Of a stretch of DNA of 64,000 bases, positions 50,404 to 63,401 are shown one piece after another. The notes below the pieces were generated by a model. It searched no databases. It was given only the letters and a program-made list of their open reading frames with translations, and was not told where the DNA came from. The translations under genes were made by a program, and so were the position numbers. Source of the DNA: Isoetes taiwanensis (lineage: Eukaryota; Streptophyta; Lycopodiopsida; Isoetales; Isoetaceae); NCBI GenBank assembly GCA_021234155.1, contig JAJEKV010000019.1:938339-1002338 (forward strand), written 5' to 3'. Each line of letters begins with the position of its first letter. The first letter of the stretch is position 1.

Positions 50404-50856
50404 GTGACAATGGCTAAGCCAATTCTAGAGGGTCAAACTTTATCTAATGGGCCACGTGGCAATGACGTCACCAAAGATTAGATCAATTATAAAGCTCTTC
50501 TAGCCATCGCATATTAAGGATTAGGATCACATGACTAATACCTTAATTGATAGATCCACAACCCAATAAATTAAAGCTCTACATCAATCCAGGGTCACAA
50601 TACAACAACACAACATGTCTGAGTAATGGTCAGGAGCGATCACCCATGGTAAAGGCGATTCCAAAAACCGAGTTTTAATATGCCATAAACGTTAGCATGT
50701 TTTATTATTATACTGAATCAATTTTATTGGCGAATAATGCTTCTATGGCGCAGAGGTGAAGTTAGTTAGTTTGGCTTTTCAACTTCCTCGCGAGCCGGAA
50801 ACCCTTCCAGTCCATATGTCCTGATGCCATCAAAGACGAAAAACACTATTCATCTA

Positions 50857-50940
50857 TTTCATTCATTCATTTTATTCATTCATTCATTCATCATCTCATC
50901 ATCTGGCTCATCAGTATCTTCCATTCATCTATCTATCTAC
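50857..50940. repeat. Microsatellite region, (ATTC)n-type
   Basis: attcattcattc words, interrupted by tttt, run from about 50867 to 50893. They are followed by catcatctcatcat and (atct)3 near 50930-50940. Confidence 0.9.
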
Positions 50941-50999
50941 TCCAGATCGACCCGAATTTCTACTTTTGGGCATTGGATTCTAGCTAATTTTACATCCGA

Positions 51000-52120
51000 C
51001 CCATGCCTAGTCATTCCATTCTTGGTATCTCTGACTTGGCAAAATAGAAGACAAAATCACCCATTAACCAAACCCTAGTAATCTACTGGCCAAATGCACC
51101 CGTAATAGCCAGCACAATATAAAACAATATGCAAATAGAACCTTCGCCTAAACTAATGATATAACAGCAAACCCCAACTGGCCCATTTGAGTAGATTCTA
51201 ATTAAGAATCAGAGGTTGTCACGTACTAGATGCCTAATTCTAACCGCTGATACATCCATCGAAAATCACCTGGGATTATGCTGGCTCAACCATAACGTCC
51301 CCATCACCGAGTCTGCTGATTTGAACTCCTTCCTCTCGGCTATATACTGTTAAGTTCTTCACATAACAAGAATCTAAGCCTAGCAATTTACTTGTTGGAC
51401 TATAAAACTATAAACATGAGGGGTCGCAGCTGCACACACATGATTGGGCTTCAAGATTCAAGACAGAGCTTCAAGATAGAGCTTACGTGGGCGATGCAGC
51501 CTCCAAGATACCACATGGCAAGATGGTGTCTCAAGACCCTAGTTTCCAGAGGGCCTCTTCCGTCTCAATTCGTCTCAAGCCGCCATCCCGTCTTTGTGAT
51601 CCAGAGAGTAACATGGTTTTTGCCCAGAATCAAGCATACGGCCATTCTGACATGCAAGTCGCCTATGGCGTGAAGCATCTCCCGTCCGCCATAGTCAGTC
51701 AACACACGTACCCCATCCCTCCGCTAATGGCTGAATACTCACGTACACATTTGCTACTAAAATTATAGTCCTGAATTTCTTCCGGCATTTCATTTTATTA
51801 TAATCAAGATCGCCTTAAAGCCTAGCAATCTAAAATAATACTACTGGAGCTAAAAACCAAGGAAACCATTGCATAAAAACATAATACCCAAAGTCGTCAA
51901 CCCTTTTTTTATATTAATTATTTAGTTTAATCCTTCCAGAAAGGATTATTTGAAAAAGGTCCTTCAAGATGTTAAATGGTCAAATTAGCTGTAATATCTT
52001 TTGCCCTCCTGCCCTTTTTTCAGTTTTTTCCACCTCGAGTGTGAATTTTTGAAAAGGATTTTCCGGGCAAGGTAAAGTTGACTGTATCCTGGGAGGAGTA
52101 TACGTGATCAGCATTCCCAA
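51000..52120. other. No supportable gene; spacer upstream of MVD
   Basis: Two overlapping 93-codon frames lie at 51392-51768 without any recognisable motif. The MVD promoter should lie near the right end of this stretch, but I cannot point to a TATA box or start with confidence. Confidence 0.4.
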
Positions 52121-52207
52121 CCGTGTGGGCTAAGAAAAATGGGAGGTCTGGCTGATCCTCAAATGTCAGGCAGCTTGCAGAATCTGTGGGTAGGCCTCAG
52201 CACATGT

Positions 52208-52687
52208 GTAATCAAATATTTGGGAAATGAATGAGAAATCATTGATTCTGTGCAATTCCCAAGTATCCCCAGCCATGGCTTAATCCAGAGGACCCATTCG
52301 TTACTACAACTGTGGCTGTTAGTCCATCCTTTTCTTCTCACTCCGCCCCCTCAGCCCAATGACAAGGCCGTGCCTTTTCCGTCTGGCCTAGGTTTCTGTA
52401 ATCTGGGTCATCTCTTTTGATGTTGGTAGAACTGTATCTTCATAACTGATATGTCTGTGTTGCGATATCATATACCTTTTACGCTTCTAGAAAAGTCTTC
52501 TGCCCACAATGCAGCGATATCAAAACTGCCTACGTGATGCGTCAGGCAGTGACAGGTGACGAAAAGACTGGCGGCTCAAATTTCGCCAAGGCTGATTGGC
52601 AGATTTCAAAGCGTATATTGTTTCTGTGAAATAACTTCCCAACAGCTGCAGGCTTAGCTTCTTCTGCAGCTGGATTTGCTTGTCTAG
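52208..52687 (+). other. MVD: Frame-broken 5' exons of MVD
   Basis: Homology to MVD is clear in pieces that sit in different frames. VIKY is at 52208-52219, followed by a disturbed WGK region. [18 protein letters not shown] is at 52285-52338. [10 protein letters not shown] is at 52358-52387, just before a gt at 52392. After an acceptor at 52513-52514 come RYQNCLR (52515-52535), [13 protein letters not shown]...FAKADWQ (from 52537), a displaced YIVSV (52614-52628) and NNFPTAAG (52630 on), with an in-frame tga at 52627-52629. The spacing between blocks matches the protein family to within a few bases. The damage is therefore small indels plus some substitutions, not rearrangement. A start may lie near 52122-52140 (gctaagaaaaatgg), but no convincing ATG was found. 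Confidence 0.75.
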
Positions 52688-55600
52688 GTACTTTCTCTGC
52701 TAATTACATTGTCTTCAGGCTTGAGACTCTTCTAACTGTCATGTTAAATAGCATTCCCCAGAATGTTGCTAAATTCTCTTACTTGATTTTGAAATTTAGG
52801 CCTATGAAATCATACTCATTATCTCAACATGAATCAGTTGTGGCAATAAATGACCATGCCATTGATGAATATAATACCTGTAAACCATACATATGGAAGC
52901 CAATGTGTGGCAGAAGATATTTTATATGGGTTTTGGCAAGCGATTTGGCGACTGGAAAATCCAGCCACCAGAACTTGCTTGGGACTGCTGAACCCTGATC
53001 TTGCAGAGCAGTGCGCCATTGTGGACTGAGGTTACGCTGGCCTTGGTTTCTGCTTCCTATGACAATTCCCATGAGGAAATTATACAAGAGTTTGCAAAAC
53101 AACAAACGCTGAAGGCTGTCCATTGTTGCCGGCTAATAGTCAAAGAGGTTGAAACAAAGCGAAATCCAGGAAAAAGCTGCACCTTTATAGTACCTCACAA
53201 AGAACAGAAATGGCGCAGTGTTCTTGATGCTAGCTCCAAGCCTTTTTCTTATAATGTTCACGCGGATCGAGCATGGCCAGATCGCCTTTAAGGTATTGAG
53301 GAAAAAGCAGGTCTGACCTGTAACCAGGAGCCTCAAAGTGATTAGACAAAAGCACTATCAATGAAATATTCCATCCGGCCGTACCTGGGATAGTACTACT
53401 TCCAAGTCAGAGCCAACAATAGCCCACATCTCTTGACATGTCGTTAAATGATTAGAATGCATGATTATGTGAAGAAACTGGCTTGACTGGTTTCAATCTT
53501 AGCTTAAAGTTGATGATTGATGCATTACTGTCTTGTTCATTTCATTTACTTTTTAAACCGCAGATAGCTAAAGCCTAGTGATCTACAAGAATCTTAATAA
53601 CTTATGTTGTCTAAGGGGCCTTTACACCTTACAGTTCTCATCAACACTTCTGGACAATCTGAGTATGATGGGTCTGAGACTGTACAGTTTCTCATCAACC
53701 TTTTCTGACATCAGTTCTTTGCTTTTGTGTTTCTCTCTACAACTTATAATCTTGTCTCAGCAGGCTGTCACATTGTTTAGTATGTTGGGCTTTTCAGTTT
53801 TGAATCCTAGTTGTTTTCAAGGGTATATGGACCCTGGTTGCTCCTGTAGTAGGACTCTTAAGAGGAACTTTATACATGAGCATCTGAATTGATGAGCATT
53901 TTCTGCAATAAAGCTGGTAGAGCATCCAGTTGTTTTAGGCTATACCTTTTAAGCATGTTCATCTGATAGAATACGAGTACAAAGCATACTAGTGTCTCAT
54001 TCATAAGTCTGTTGTGAACCACGATATACTATAGGGACATCTCTTAATGATTCCTATTTTATAGTTTTCATACCTGCATAAATACAATTTACTTCTGGCA
54101 AGTGACTAAATTTTATAGTTTGGATACACAGTGTACACGATAGCTCAGCTTATGGCGGTTGAAGAGACTTATGAAGGGGAACTCTCAGCAATTGCACGGT
54201 ACGTTTCAATACCAATTCAAGAACTCAGCTAGAGCATGAGTGATCATGTTGTCCACTGAAAGTTATTTTCAGAGATTTGACTTCACTTTAACTAGAATTT
54301 GTTTCTTGATTACTAATGTACTAATACGGAATATATCAAATTTTAAACTATGGAATGGTTGTGGGCATCTTCTAGTTGCATTTTCTTTTGTGGTTGCTGC
54401 CTCCTTTGAAGCCCAAAGAATAGAGTCATCCTAGGGTTTAGACCAAAGGGGGTCTTGTATTATTGAAATTCTGGGTTCTTTAGCAGACATCATAGCTCTA
54501 CATAACTTTTTTATCCTGCTATTTGTAATGTGATGAATATTATGCAGACTTGGGTCTGGAAGTGCTTGCCGCAGTCTTTATGGTGGATATGTAAAATGGA
54601 ATATGGGGTAGGTATTTTGCCTATAGTATCCTGCAATAGCTTCGAACATAAGTTTCATGAATTTTGCAATCTAGGACCCAGGATGACGGACGGGATAGTA
54701 TAGCAAGTCAAATTGCAAAGCATACTGCCTGGGATGATCTTCGTATTATTATTGCTGTGGTGAGTCCATGTTTTTCTGAAATTTCATATTTTGAATCTGC
54801 ATAAAGGGTTAATTGTTTTCCATTATAGGTGAGTTCAAAGCAAAAGGAAGTCAGCAGCACATCAGGGATGCAAGATACGGTGAAAACAAGTTCACTTCTA
54901 AGCTATCGAGCAAAGGTATTATTTGTATCTTTATTACATTCTTAGATGTTTCTAGTTTTTCATGAAAAGGAGGAAGCAAATTATTTTGATCCTTTGTTCA
55001 TCTATTACCTCTCCTCCACAACCTTGGTGTGACGCAACAGATTTGAGTCAGGAAGGAACATCTGGTATGACAAGAAAATTAGTGGGGTTACTGCTGTTTT
55101 AATGATTTCCTCAGTATGATATTCCCATCTCTTAGTTCTTATCCAAGACAATGATTACAGTATAAAGCTCTCAATAACGTTTAGTAATATGAGGGCATTG
55201 TGGATTTCCAAGGCAATACATCTTATAGTATTATAATTTAACAGGAAGTTGTACCAAAACGCATGGAAGCCATGGAACAAGCTATTCTTAACCATGATTT
55301 TCATACATTTGCTCGAATCACTTGTGCAGACAGCAATCAATTTCATGCAACTTGCCTCGATACCTCACCGCCAATATTTTATTTGAATGATACATCACGG
55401 AAGTACGTTTCTATTTGAAATTAAAGAGATTTATAATAATTGGTATCTGAGAGATTATTTTGGTTTCAGAATTATCAATCTAGTTGAGCGTTGGAATCAA
55501 TTTGAAGGAACGCCCCAAGTGAGTAAACTTTGATTTTGTTCTCCATGTCTATTAAGGTTTTACAAAATTCAGTTTGCTCTAATAGCTTTTGGATTATTTT

Positions 55601-56133
55601 GTCCATGATTGGTTTGGGAACATGCTATCGAATTTAATAAATCCAAATGGTTATACTATATAGACTACCATTAAAGACCTGTGTTTATTTATTCTTACCT
55701 ACCTAGGTGGCCTATACTTTCGATGCTGGTCCTAATGCTGTACTATTTGTTCGGGAGAGAAGTGCTAAGTGTCTCTTGCAACGGTTGCTTTACCAGTTTC
55801 CTCCACCTCCAGGAACTGATATGTCAAGGTTTTTTTTCTATCCCGTCAATAAAATGTTTTGATACGTTTTTAAACTTTGTCTAATCATTGCCACCAACGA
55901 ATAGTTATGTTGTTGGGGACCGCAAGTTGCTCGCATCATCAGGAATAAGATCAAGCAAAGATGTGGAACATCTTTTACCCCCACCAGAGTTAACCAATCA
56001 GAGCCTTCTGTCAAGAAAAGAGGGCGAAATCGCATATTTAATCAGCACCTCTCCTGGGGAAGGTCCATACTTGCTACAAGATCCAGCTGCAATACTAATA
56101 GACCCGAATACGGTTTTGCCATTGTGTTCATAG
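52208..56133 (+). CDS. MVD: Mevalonate diphosphate decarboxylase, about ten exons, 5' part frame-broken
   Basis: Last enzyme of the mevalonate pathway: ATP-dependent decarboxylation of mevalonate 5-diphosphate to isopentenyl diphosphate. GHMP-kinase fold. Exons: ~52208-52391, 52515-52687, 54132-54198, 54548-54607, 54675-54759, 54829-54915, 55245-55402, 55470-55518, 55707-55828, 55905-56133. All introns bounded by the last eight exons are gt-ag, and together these exons keep one frame for about 285 codons to tag at 56131. Visible landmarks are [16 protein letters not shown] (GHMP glycine-rich motif, 52630-52677), [16 protein letters not shown] (serine-rich loop), [16 protein letters not shown] and [10 protein letters not shown] (motif with the catalytic Asp). 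With 5' exons the length would be near 420 residues, as in plants. The first two exons need several frame shifts (see separate entry), so the start is not fixed. A plant PTS2-like signal, if any, would lie in the broken part. Confidence 0.95.
52688..54131 (+). other. MVD: Large intron of MVD
   Basis: The 1444-base gap runs from a gt donor at 52688 to an ag acceptor at 54130-54131. It joins FACL plus one base of a Val codon to the rest of the Val codon and YTIAQLM, as expected in MVD. It is much longer than the gene's other introns (roughly 70-350 bases). It holds a 96-codon frame (53001-53291) and a 104-codon frame (53578-53892) with no recognisable family. Confidence 0.85.
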
Positions 56134-56437
56134 AGTATGGGGTTCAACAACCTAAAATTCAACATGCAAACTTTTGAACGAAAACTAATTCATTACTTGA
56201 AGCTACATTTTTGGGAAAAAAATTTTGGGGAATTTATGTGTCATTTTTTAAAGCATGTGTTAATTTGAATCACTTTATATTTTATCTAGTAAAGTATAGG
56301 GAAAACTACCAAAATGCCTCTACTTAGATCAAATTGGCCCCAAAGTTCAAAAATTACCAAAAGCACCTGGTCTTGCAGTATAAACACATACACACCTTTT
56401 CTATTTACCTAAATATCCTCATTACTTTTAGAAAATT

Positions 56438-56530
56438 CTTGAAGGCCCACTACTTTCTGGTGGACAAAGATATAATTTATCCAAATATCCTTGAAGGTCC
56501 ACTACTTTTTGGCGGACAAAGATATAAGTT
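56438..56530. repeat. Tandem duplication, period 52 bp
   Basis: cttgaagg(c/t)ccactacttt(c/t)tgg(t/c)ggacaaagatata occurs at 56438 and 56490, followed by ccaaatat-type spacer. About 300 bp after the MVD stop. Confidence 0.9.
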
Positions 56531-56854
56531 GATGCATCATATCTGATGATCATTAACAATCTTATTCTTTTTGTGTTCGTGTTGTGCAGTTCCTCATAAA
56601 GAAATCCATTTCTCAATACAAAAGCTTATAAATAAACTAGTAGTACAGTTCTTTCATAGTCTACTATAGTATACATGAGGTTGTGGGCATGAGACATGAT
56701 CTTGCTAAATGAAAGGGATCCGGAGATGTATAGAAGCCGGAGAAGGGAGGCGATATGTTTATTGGTTCCAAAGTACATATTTGTTCTATTATATAGTTCC
56801 ACTATAGGTAGATATTTATCTATGAAAGAGAAGTTATAGCTTGACAATTCTGGT

Positions 56855-57290
56855 GGACACTTATCCAAAGATCGATAAATTTGAAACGTTTAATATTATG
56901 TTGGTCCCTTCAGAGATGGGAGGCCGGAGGTGACTAAAGTGGCATTTTTTAGATGGCCTGCTGAGTATCTCAAAATTCGCTTCAATTGCAATATTACACA
57001 ATTTTTGAAAATTCTTGTAAATTTGTCCAAAGATCAATAATTTTGAAATGATTAGTATTGATATATTATGCTAGAGATGGGAGGTATGAGGTCATTAAAG
57101 TGGCACCTTTTAGATGGGCTTGTCGGAGTACCATATATACGAAGCTTAAATTGTAATATTATACCAAATTTAGAATTAGATCCTCTAATAAGGAACTTCA
57201 GTTGAAATATGTCCAAATTTGCCTTGAAATCTGTTACGGAGCTTAAATTGCAATAATATAGCAAACTTAAGAGGCAACAATGCTAAATTC
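56855..57290. repeat. Degenerate tandem repeat, period about 165-175 bp
   Basis: Two units share, in order, tccaaagatc(g/a)ataa-ttttgaaa, gagatgggagg, gag-t-a-taaagtggca, ttttagatgg, ttaaattg/ttcaattg and aatatta. They begin at about 56862 and 57029. A fragment of a third (gcttaaattgcaataata) lies at about 57241. Non-coding. Confidence 0.75.
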
Positions 57291-57657
57291 AAGCTATTCC
57301 AATGGTGTTTAAGAAAAAAAGATCTATTAAAAGTACTGAATTTTAGAAAAAGATCCTTCGTGTCGCAGGCATAAGGAAGGTAACAGAGTATCGAAAATAA
57401 TAGGCTAAGGATTAGAAAACGAGGTGGTAACTTGTAAACCTAGGGGATTCACCTATATGTATTTTGGATATGGCATATGCATTCCTAGGGTTAGGCGAAA
57501 CCCCTTATTATAAGCAGAAAATTGGCTTGATATACCCTTATACTCCTTAAAATACAACTATACAAGTAAAATAAATGGTAATTATTCCTTATTATAAGTA
57601 CGAAATAGGCAATAGAAAATCCCTTAGCATAAACTCAGATGATAGTGAACCCCCCTT

Positions 57658-58135
57658 GCTTGTAAAGTGCATTAAAATCCTCATTTCTTACAAAAACTTT
57701 TATGATTATACTGAGCTCGAGTTTGGCACTTCAGATCTGCAGTTGCAGGGCGATGCACCTTTTCAACCCAATATTTGATGTCGCTGATGAACAACGCCCA
57801 AGTAGTACATAGATAGATAACATCCAAGTAGTATGCAACATTATAACACGTGTTCCAGCTATGGAACCACATCCTAGCTTTGTCATTACATTGAACACAT
57901 AAGCTCAACGTTATGAGCAGGCATAAGGTAACAAACTAAAGATTAGAAAAAAAGCAATGTAACAACTTATAAAGTGCACTTACACCCTCATTTCCTACAC
58001 AAACTTCTATCATTGTACTGAACTGGAGTTTCCATCCTCAGATTTGTAGTCACAATGGGTGATGCACCTTTTCAACAAACTATTTGTCTTCACTAATGGA
58101 CATCATGCAAGAACATGTTCCAGTTATGGAACCAC
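57658..58135. repeat. Direct duplication, spacing about 305 bp
   Basis: 57658-57870 and 57967-58135 share cttgtaaagtgca/cttataaagtgca, cctcatttc-taca, actgagctcgagttt/actgaactggagttt, gatgcaccttttcaac, tatttg, and gttccag(c/t)tatggaaccaca. The second copy lacks about 45 bases before gttccag. Confidence 0.8.
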
Positions 58136-58199
58136 ACTTTGGACTCAAAAAAACATCCTTAGCATAAATAATAGAGTTCTTACCTCCTAATCTTTAAGT

Positions 58200-61100
58200 G
58201 TCATATCCTGGGAAGTTGAGTCCAACATATGGACCAAAGATTATTAACATGAACATCCTTGTTGAAGATAACAACTATTCCTTTTCCAGATGTCACCACA
58301 TATTTTAAGCAGCTTGAAGAATGCAGAACATGGAAAAGGACATACATTTTATATGGATAAGACACAATATCATGTACATAACAAACAATACTCCAAATGA
58401 CTATGAAAGAGTTCTCTCTTTCGCGGGTACAAAAATAGGACCTTATATTATTTCTTTGTTCCATCTAAGAACATAAAACCAACACAAAAAGAAGTTATGA
58501 ATCAATCGATGAGGGAATTTATTGTTATGAACATTTTTCAATTGGTCAAAATGTGCTTATGAAGTACAAATTTGAAGAGATTTTTATTGGCGTGTTCCAA
58601 GATGGTAACTGAGGTATCAAAGATGATAGGACACAATTGTATAGCATAGAATCAGATATTAAACCTTCTTGCACATCATATAATGTAACATTAAAGATAA
58701 TTGAATTTTCTATAAAACTGCTATGGTAAATAATAGTTATGGCATTGCTCCAGTGTGGACTCCTAGGATATGCATGTTAATATATCATATTATAAACATG
58801 TCTTATTTACCTTCCGTTTGAGTATTGAAGGATTGATTTGACTAATATGCACTGCTTTAATATGGGTCGGCAATCATGCTTTTAGTAATAGCCAAACACC
58901 AACCTTGTCGAAATAACTTGCTGCAACCCAAAGATAAACATTTGAATCTCCCATAATCTTATAATGTTGATACTGCAAGGAGTCTATTATGCCTCAAAAT
59001 TGGTGGCGTTAATGTCCCAATAATTCTGCATTGAGAAACGATGTCATAGTGAGATCACGATATCATACTAAGATTCAAAAGCTCCATCATTTGAATAATC
59101 GCACACACAGACTGCTATGACATTATGCCGCTTTGATATATGCCACCCAACAAAGGAAGAGTTACTACTCAAGACGGAACGAGTTAGGTAAACAGATTCA
59201 TGGATTGTCACGCTGCATTAAAAGAGATAAAAAAGAAAACATCTATCCCATAAAATTAAACTAAATTGTTTCTATCGTCCACGACGAACACTAGATCTAT
59301 GGGACCAAAACAAAGAGCACAACAAAAGCATTACTGCCCAAGATTAAAAAACCCCTGCCCCGAAGCAAGAATTCACCTGGCTTTTGTAGTGTGCAGTTTT
59401 TACCTATTCCAAAGCCCCAACGTCCTAAAGCTTGTCGAGGAAGCATGAGATAAGGGGCCTCTGCACTGTGATCTCCCTGCTTCTACCTCAGAGCACGCTT
59501 ATGCCCCTGCAGCATCCATTTGGGAGAACCACTAGCCTGCTTTCCTTCCAACAGTTCTTTTGAGGCTGCTGGTGTGCACCCACGCCATGGCATATGTGAG
59601 GGCTCAGGGAGCATATGTCAGAGCTCACTAAAGGTTTTAATGCTACCATGTTCCCGAATTGTTGATTATTGGCGTAAATTGTAGTACAATGCAAGATCTG
59701 TGGGCCATCTCCCAGAGGTGTAGCAGCCAAAACTACCGCTTGTGGACATTTTTGGTGAACAATAACCTTTGGTCTGCATTGAGAGACAGCTTATCAAGAT
59801 ACAAAAAATCCATGTATTATAACTATAAGCGCTCGTTGATATGTATGATCCTCTCGATTCTTTGAGTGTGGACAGACAAATTTCGCCCCTGTTTCTATAA
59901 CAATGTTTGGTCTCACGAAATTATCTTTGGAAACTACCGATGCCTTCAATGCCTATTTTAACTCCATTTCTATGATTCCTCAATACCCATCCTTCTTGCT
60001 ATTCCTTGTAAACATACTTAGAAGTTTTTGTCTAATTTTGATCTAGCTTCACTATTTTGATTATTAACCTGATGGTGGATCTAAGAGCCTACATAGCAGC
60101 TTGGTTATTTACTCACATGATCTTCTAGAGCAAGTTGACATTCCGGCATTATGAGCATTCAGTGAATCCATCCTTATTTCCCTTTTTCACATACACTTTA
60201 TAGTTTTTTTGGATAATTTCAAGGGGTCATAGTTCATCAGACATGAGGCTCAGACTGCCCCATGTAATTTCTATCTTTTGGTATGCTTATCAATAAAAGT
60301 ATATTCTTTATATGTACTTGAGGATTTATAATTAATGATAAAACCATCTCTTACTAAAAAAAAAAGGTCTAAAGCTACAAAATTTATATTTTTGCTTTTC
60401 CATTTAGAAAAAAAAAATAGCCAAGTGGAAGTTCAAAAAAATACTTGAATTCAAAAGTTTCGCCAAGTTCAAATACATATAAATGTAACATAATGATAAT
60501 AATAACTTTAGCCAAATGTATATCATAAAATACTGAGATTTTCAAAAATAGCCAAAACTTTTTTTATGAAAAAATGTATAGTATGATTAATTCTTTCCTT
60601 GAATGCATTGCCTTTCAAATAGTAAGGGCATCGATGGTGTAGATCATATGGAAGAGAAGAAGAGCAATTGTATTTCATGAAGAATACACGACTGGTACAC
60701 AATTGCGATATGCTCTGGAGAGGTGTTTAAGAAAATACAAATCCCACGACTGTGAGACTACCTTGAAAGAGGTAGTTCGGGGAACTTTCATCAAACTCTA
60801 GCAGTTAGAGGTCTTCATTACTATGTAAAAGGTTGACGTTTGACTCTTTAATTAACCCCTCTTCAAACTCGTGCAGGAGGGCATCTCTTTGCTATTTAGT
60901 CATGTAGCATTTACTTAATATCAATAAATTTAAAAACTTTTGGAACTATCCATGACTTCTATTCCAGTCAAATCTGCGCAGCTTTGTAATTTGCATTTTC
61001 CGTGTTTCCTTCTACAAAACCCCTGACTATCCCATTCGTCCAAAGTTCCTCTGGAAATTTGACAAGGCCAGTATCCTCTAAAGGCGTTATAAACCTCCCT

Positions 61101-62080
61101 TCTGATGTAATTACTAATTTACTCCATTCCTCCTGTATTTGTGCGAGATGAATGGTGATTTATAGCCCTGCGATAGATTCAACGCTTTCCTCGAGGAATG
61201 GGCTGGCGTTTCTAACTCAAAGATGTTTTGGCCGTAGACACGCCCAGCAAAGGGTACCACCAGATTTATACTATACTATAAGTTGGGTATGTATCCATTT
61301 TCATAATCCAAAGGAGGAATTCTCGGGAAACTAGATTCTAATATTTTGTTTGTCCATTTTAAATTGGTCGACAACCTTTTTAAATATACAATTTTCAAGT
61401 GATTCCAAGCACCGATATTCCACCAAGGATCTCCATACTTCAACCAATTTTACCACCTACCTACTTGAAAACCCTTCTAGCCCAATTTCAAATTTCAACA
61501 CCATCTTTGATCCGCAGTCATGTTTTAGCTATTAATTTCGCTCTATAATTTTGGGTCGTGTCACCTATTCCAACTGATACAAGGCTGATAAATTGGCATT
61601 CACGAGCTACAAAGGCGACGCCTTTGCTGCGACCGCCCATCTATTCCAACGATGCCAATACCTCACCTCACATAATCCATCCTCAAATTTTTGCAGCCTA
61701 CCGGCAATCTAACTCCGTGGAATAATTGCTATAGAGCTCTGCAAAGCTACAAGACCAAACCTGCTATCTCTAGTCCACTTCTAATCTGGGTCAAATCTTC
61801 TTTGATCTTCATCAACTATGGCATACTAGATAGCTAAGGCTGGATCTATCCAGTAGTAAGAGCACCACAAACTGTAAAATCTAGGGGAAGTGGCCGACCC
61901 TCTCAAAGCTCGGTTTATAGCAAAGTCTTTTAGCGGTATGCCCGCTTCTACAATAATTCAAACTGGAAGCTTCCCTTGCCCCATTGCAAGTCTCCAAAAA
62001 TCTTGGGCCCAAATTGGTTATAATGACAGGATGTAACATTTCAAAGTTCCTTTGCCCATGTGTTCCACCTGCTCTGAACC
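58200..62080. other. No supportable gene
   Basis: AT-rich. At about 60260-60367 a tail-like sequence (catgtaatttc, tatcaataaaag, then an A-run) could be the end of a retrotransposed or lost transcript. No body could be tied to it. From about 61700 to 62080 the DNA could be the internal start of a minus-strand LTR element. Confidence 0.4.
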
Positions 62081-62082
62081 TA

Positions 62083-62100
62083 GGCCTCGAATACCAATTG
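62083..62100 (-). mobile_element. Candidate LTR/primer-binding-site junction, minus strand
   Basis: On the minus strand the sequence reads ...cattcgtaaca, two bases, then tggtattcgaggcc. An LTR ending in ca followed after two bases by a near match to tggtatcagagc is the standard start of a plant LTR retrotransposon. On the plus strand the LTR would lie to the right of 62099 and the element body to the left. I could not find the other LTR boundary or coding domains. Confidence 0.45.
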
Positions 62101-62109
62101 TTACGAATG

Positions 62110-63400
62110 TATTTCTGGAATTTATCATCAACTTATTAGGTTAAAACACAAGGTACTGACTACCACCCAACCTGACCAACTAGAAGAGATGCTCACCAAG
62201 TCAAGCTACTCAAGACCGGTATAAGAACAAGCTCTTTTTCTAGCCACCAACCACTGCGAAAGCGGCGGTGAACTCCTCTTAATGATATGAAGGATGACGT
62301 GTCCCAGAAAGGTATTGAAATTATTCATGTGTCATACAGTATGTTAAATGAAGGATGTTACTTAGTAACCTTTTGCACCTTTTATTCTTTGCTTAGTTGC
62401 CTTCCTTATACATGATTTTTCTTTTAAGTTCTATCAGATGCGGTGGTGATGGTTGTAGATTTCAGTGGTCTCAAAATGATAATATGCATTAGTCACACAA
62501 GTATCCGTGGCATATCTATTTATTTCATATTCATTAATTGTTTCAAAATGAGTAGAGTTTGAATTTGTCATATATTTTGCACTCTTTTCAAATTTTCCAT
62601 GCAATGGCTTTGCATGCCTCTCAGGTTTTTTAAACTTAGGACATTTTAGTTACTAAATTTGTCCTCCCAAATTATCTCCAAATAAGTGTGATGGAGTCAC
62701 GTATCGGTTTCATTAAGATTTAAAATTTAAATGCTACGATATCATTACGGCAAAATTACGAGAACACACACAAACTCGATTTTTGTATCAAATGGTTTTA
62801 GATTGAGGTGAAAAGTCTGCAGGGGAAGTATATTCAAAGTTCAATGTGGAGTCACCAATGCATTTTAGGCACCTCCCGTGACGCTTTGGCAAGAATCGAC
62901 TTGTTTTTATTGATAGTTCAAATTGGGGAGTGTTTCATTAAGGGAAAACTCTGGCTAACTGGGCTAATGACCCTAAAATTACCAAAAAGGCCTCCCCACA
63001 ACACATACCATGGGCAGCGTGTCTCTTCTCTATAGTTTCGTATTTTTAAGCCTCTCGTCTATAATGCCTCTAAAGGGGCTTATGTGTAATTATGAAAAAA
63101 GCTTTGTAAGTTGTTCACAGAAAAACCACATCACATGTCCAAAATGTGTGCAATACAAGGTGCTATCGTGGAATGGTAATCAAAACTTTAAACGCTTTAG
63201 TCCATTTAGGCATACTGTGCCAGCAAGCCACCGCAAACATGAAGCCACAAAGAGGAAAATGATAAAAACGGAACATGCATCTATTGCACACGGCTATGGG
63301 CTAGATAACGTTCCTGCATTAAATGCATAAAACTTTAGGAAATGGTCATTGCCCTGAATCTATGGGGTTGCATGTTTTTCAAATGCACATTTACATGTTT
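62110..63400. other. No supportable gene; may contain the LTR
   Basis: If the junction at 62099 is real, the LTR covers some part of this stretch. A 106-codon frame (63010-63330) starts with a signal-like hydrophobic segment but has no recognisable body. Confidence 0.4.
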
Positions 63401-63401
63401 C

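Noticed and set aside
53001-53291. 96-codon frame as a separate gene
   Set aside because: Lies wholly inside the MVD intron, has no recognisable domain and no splice logic of its own.
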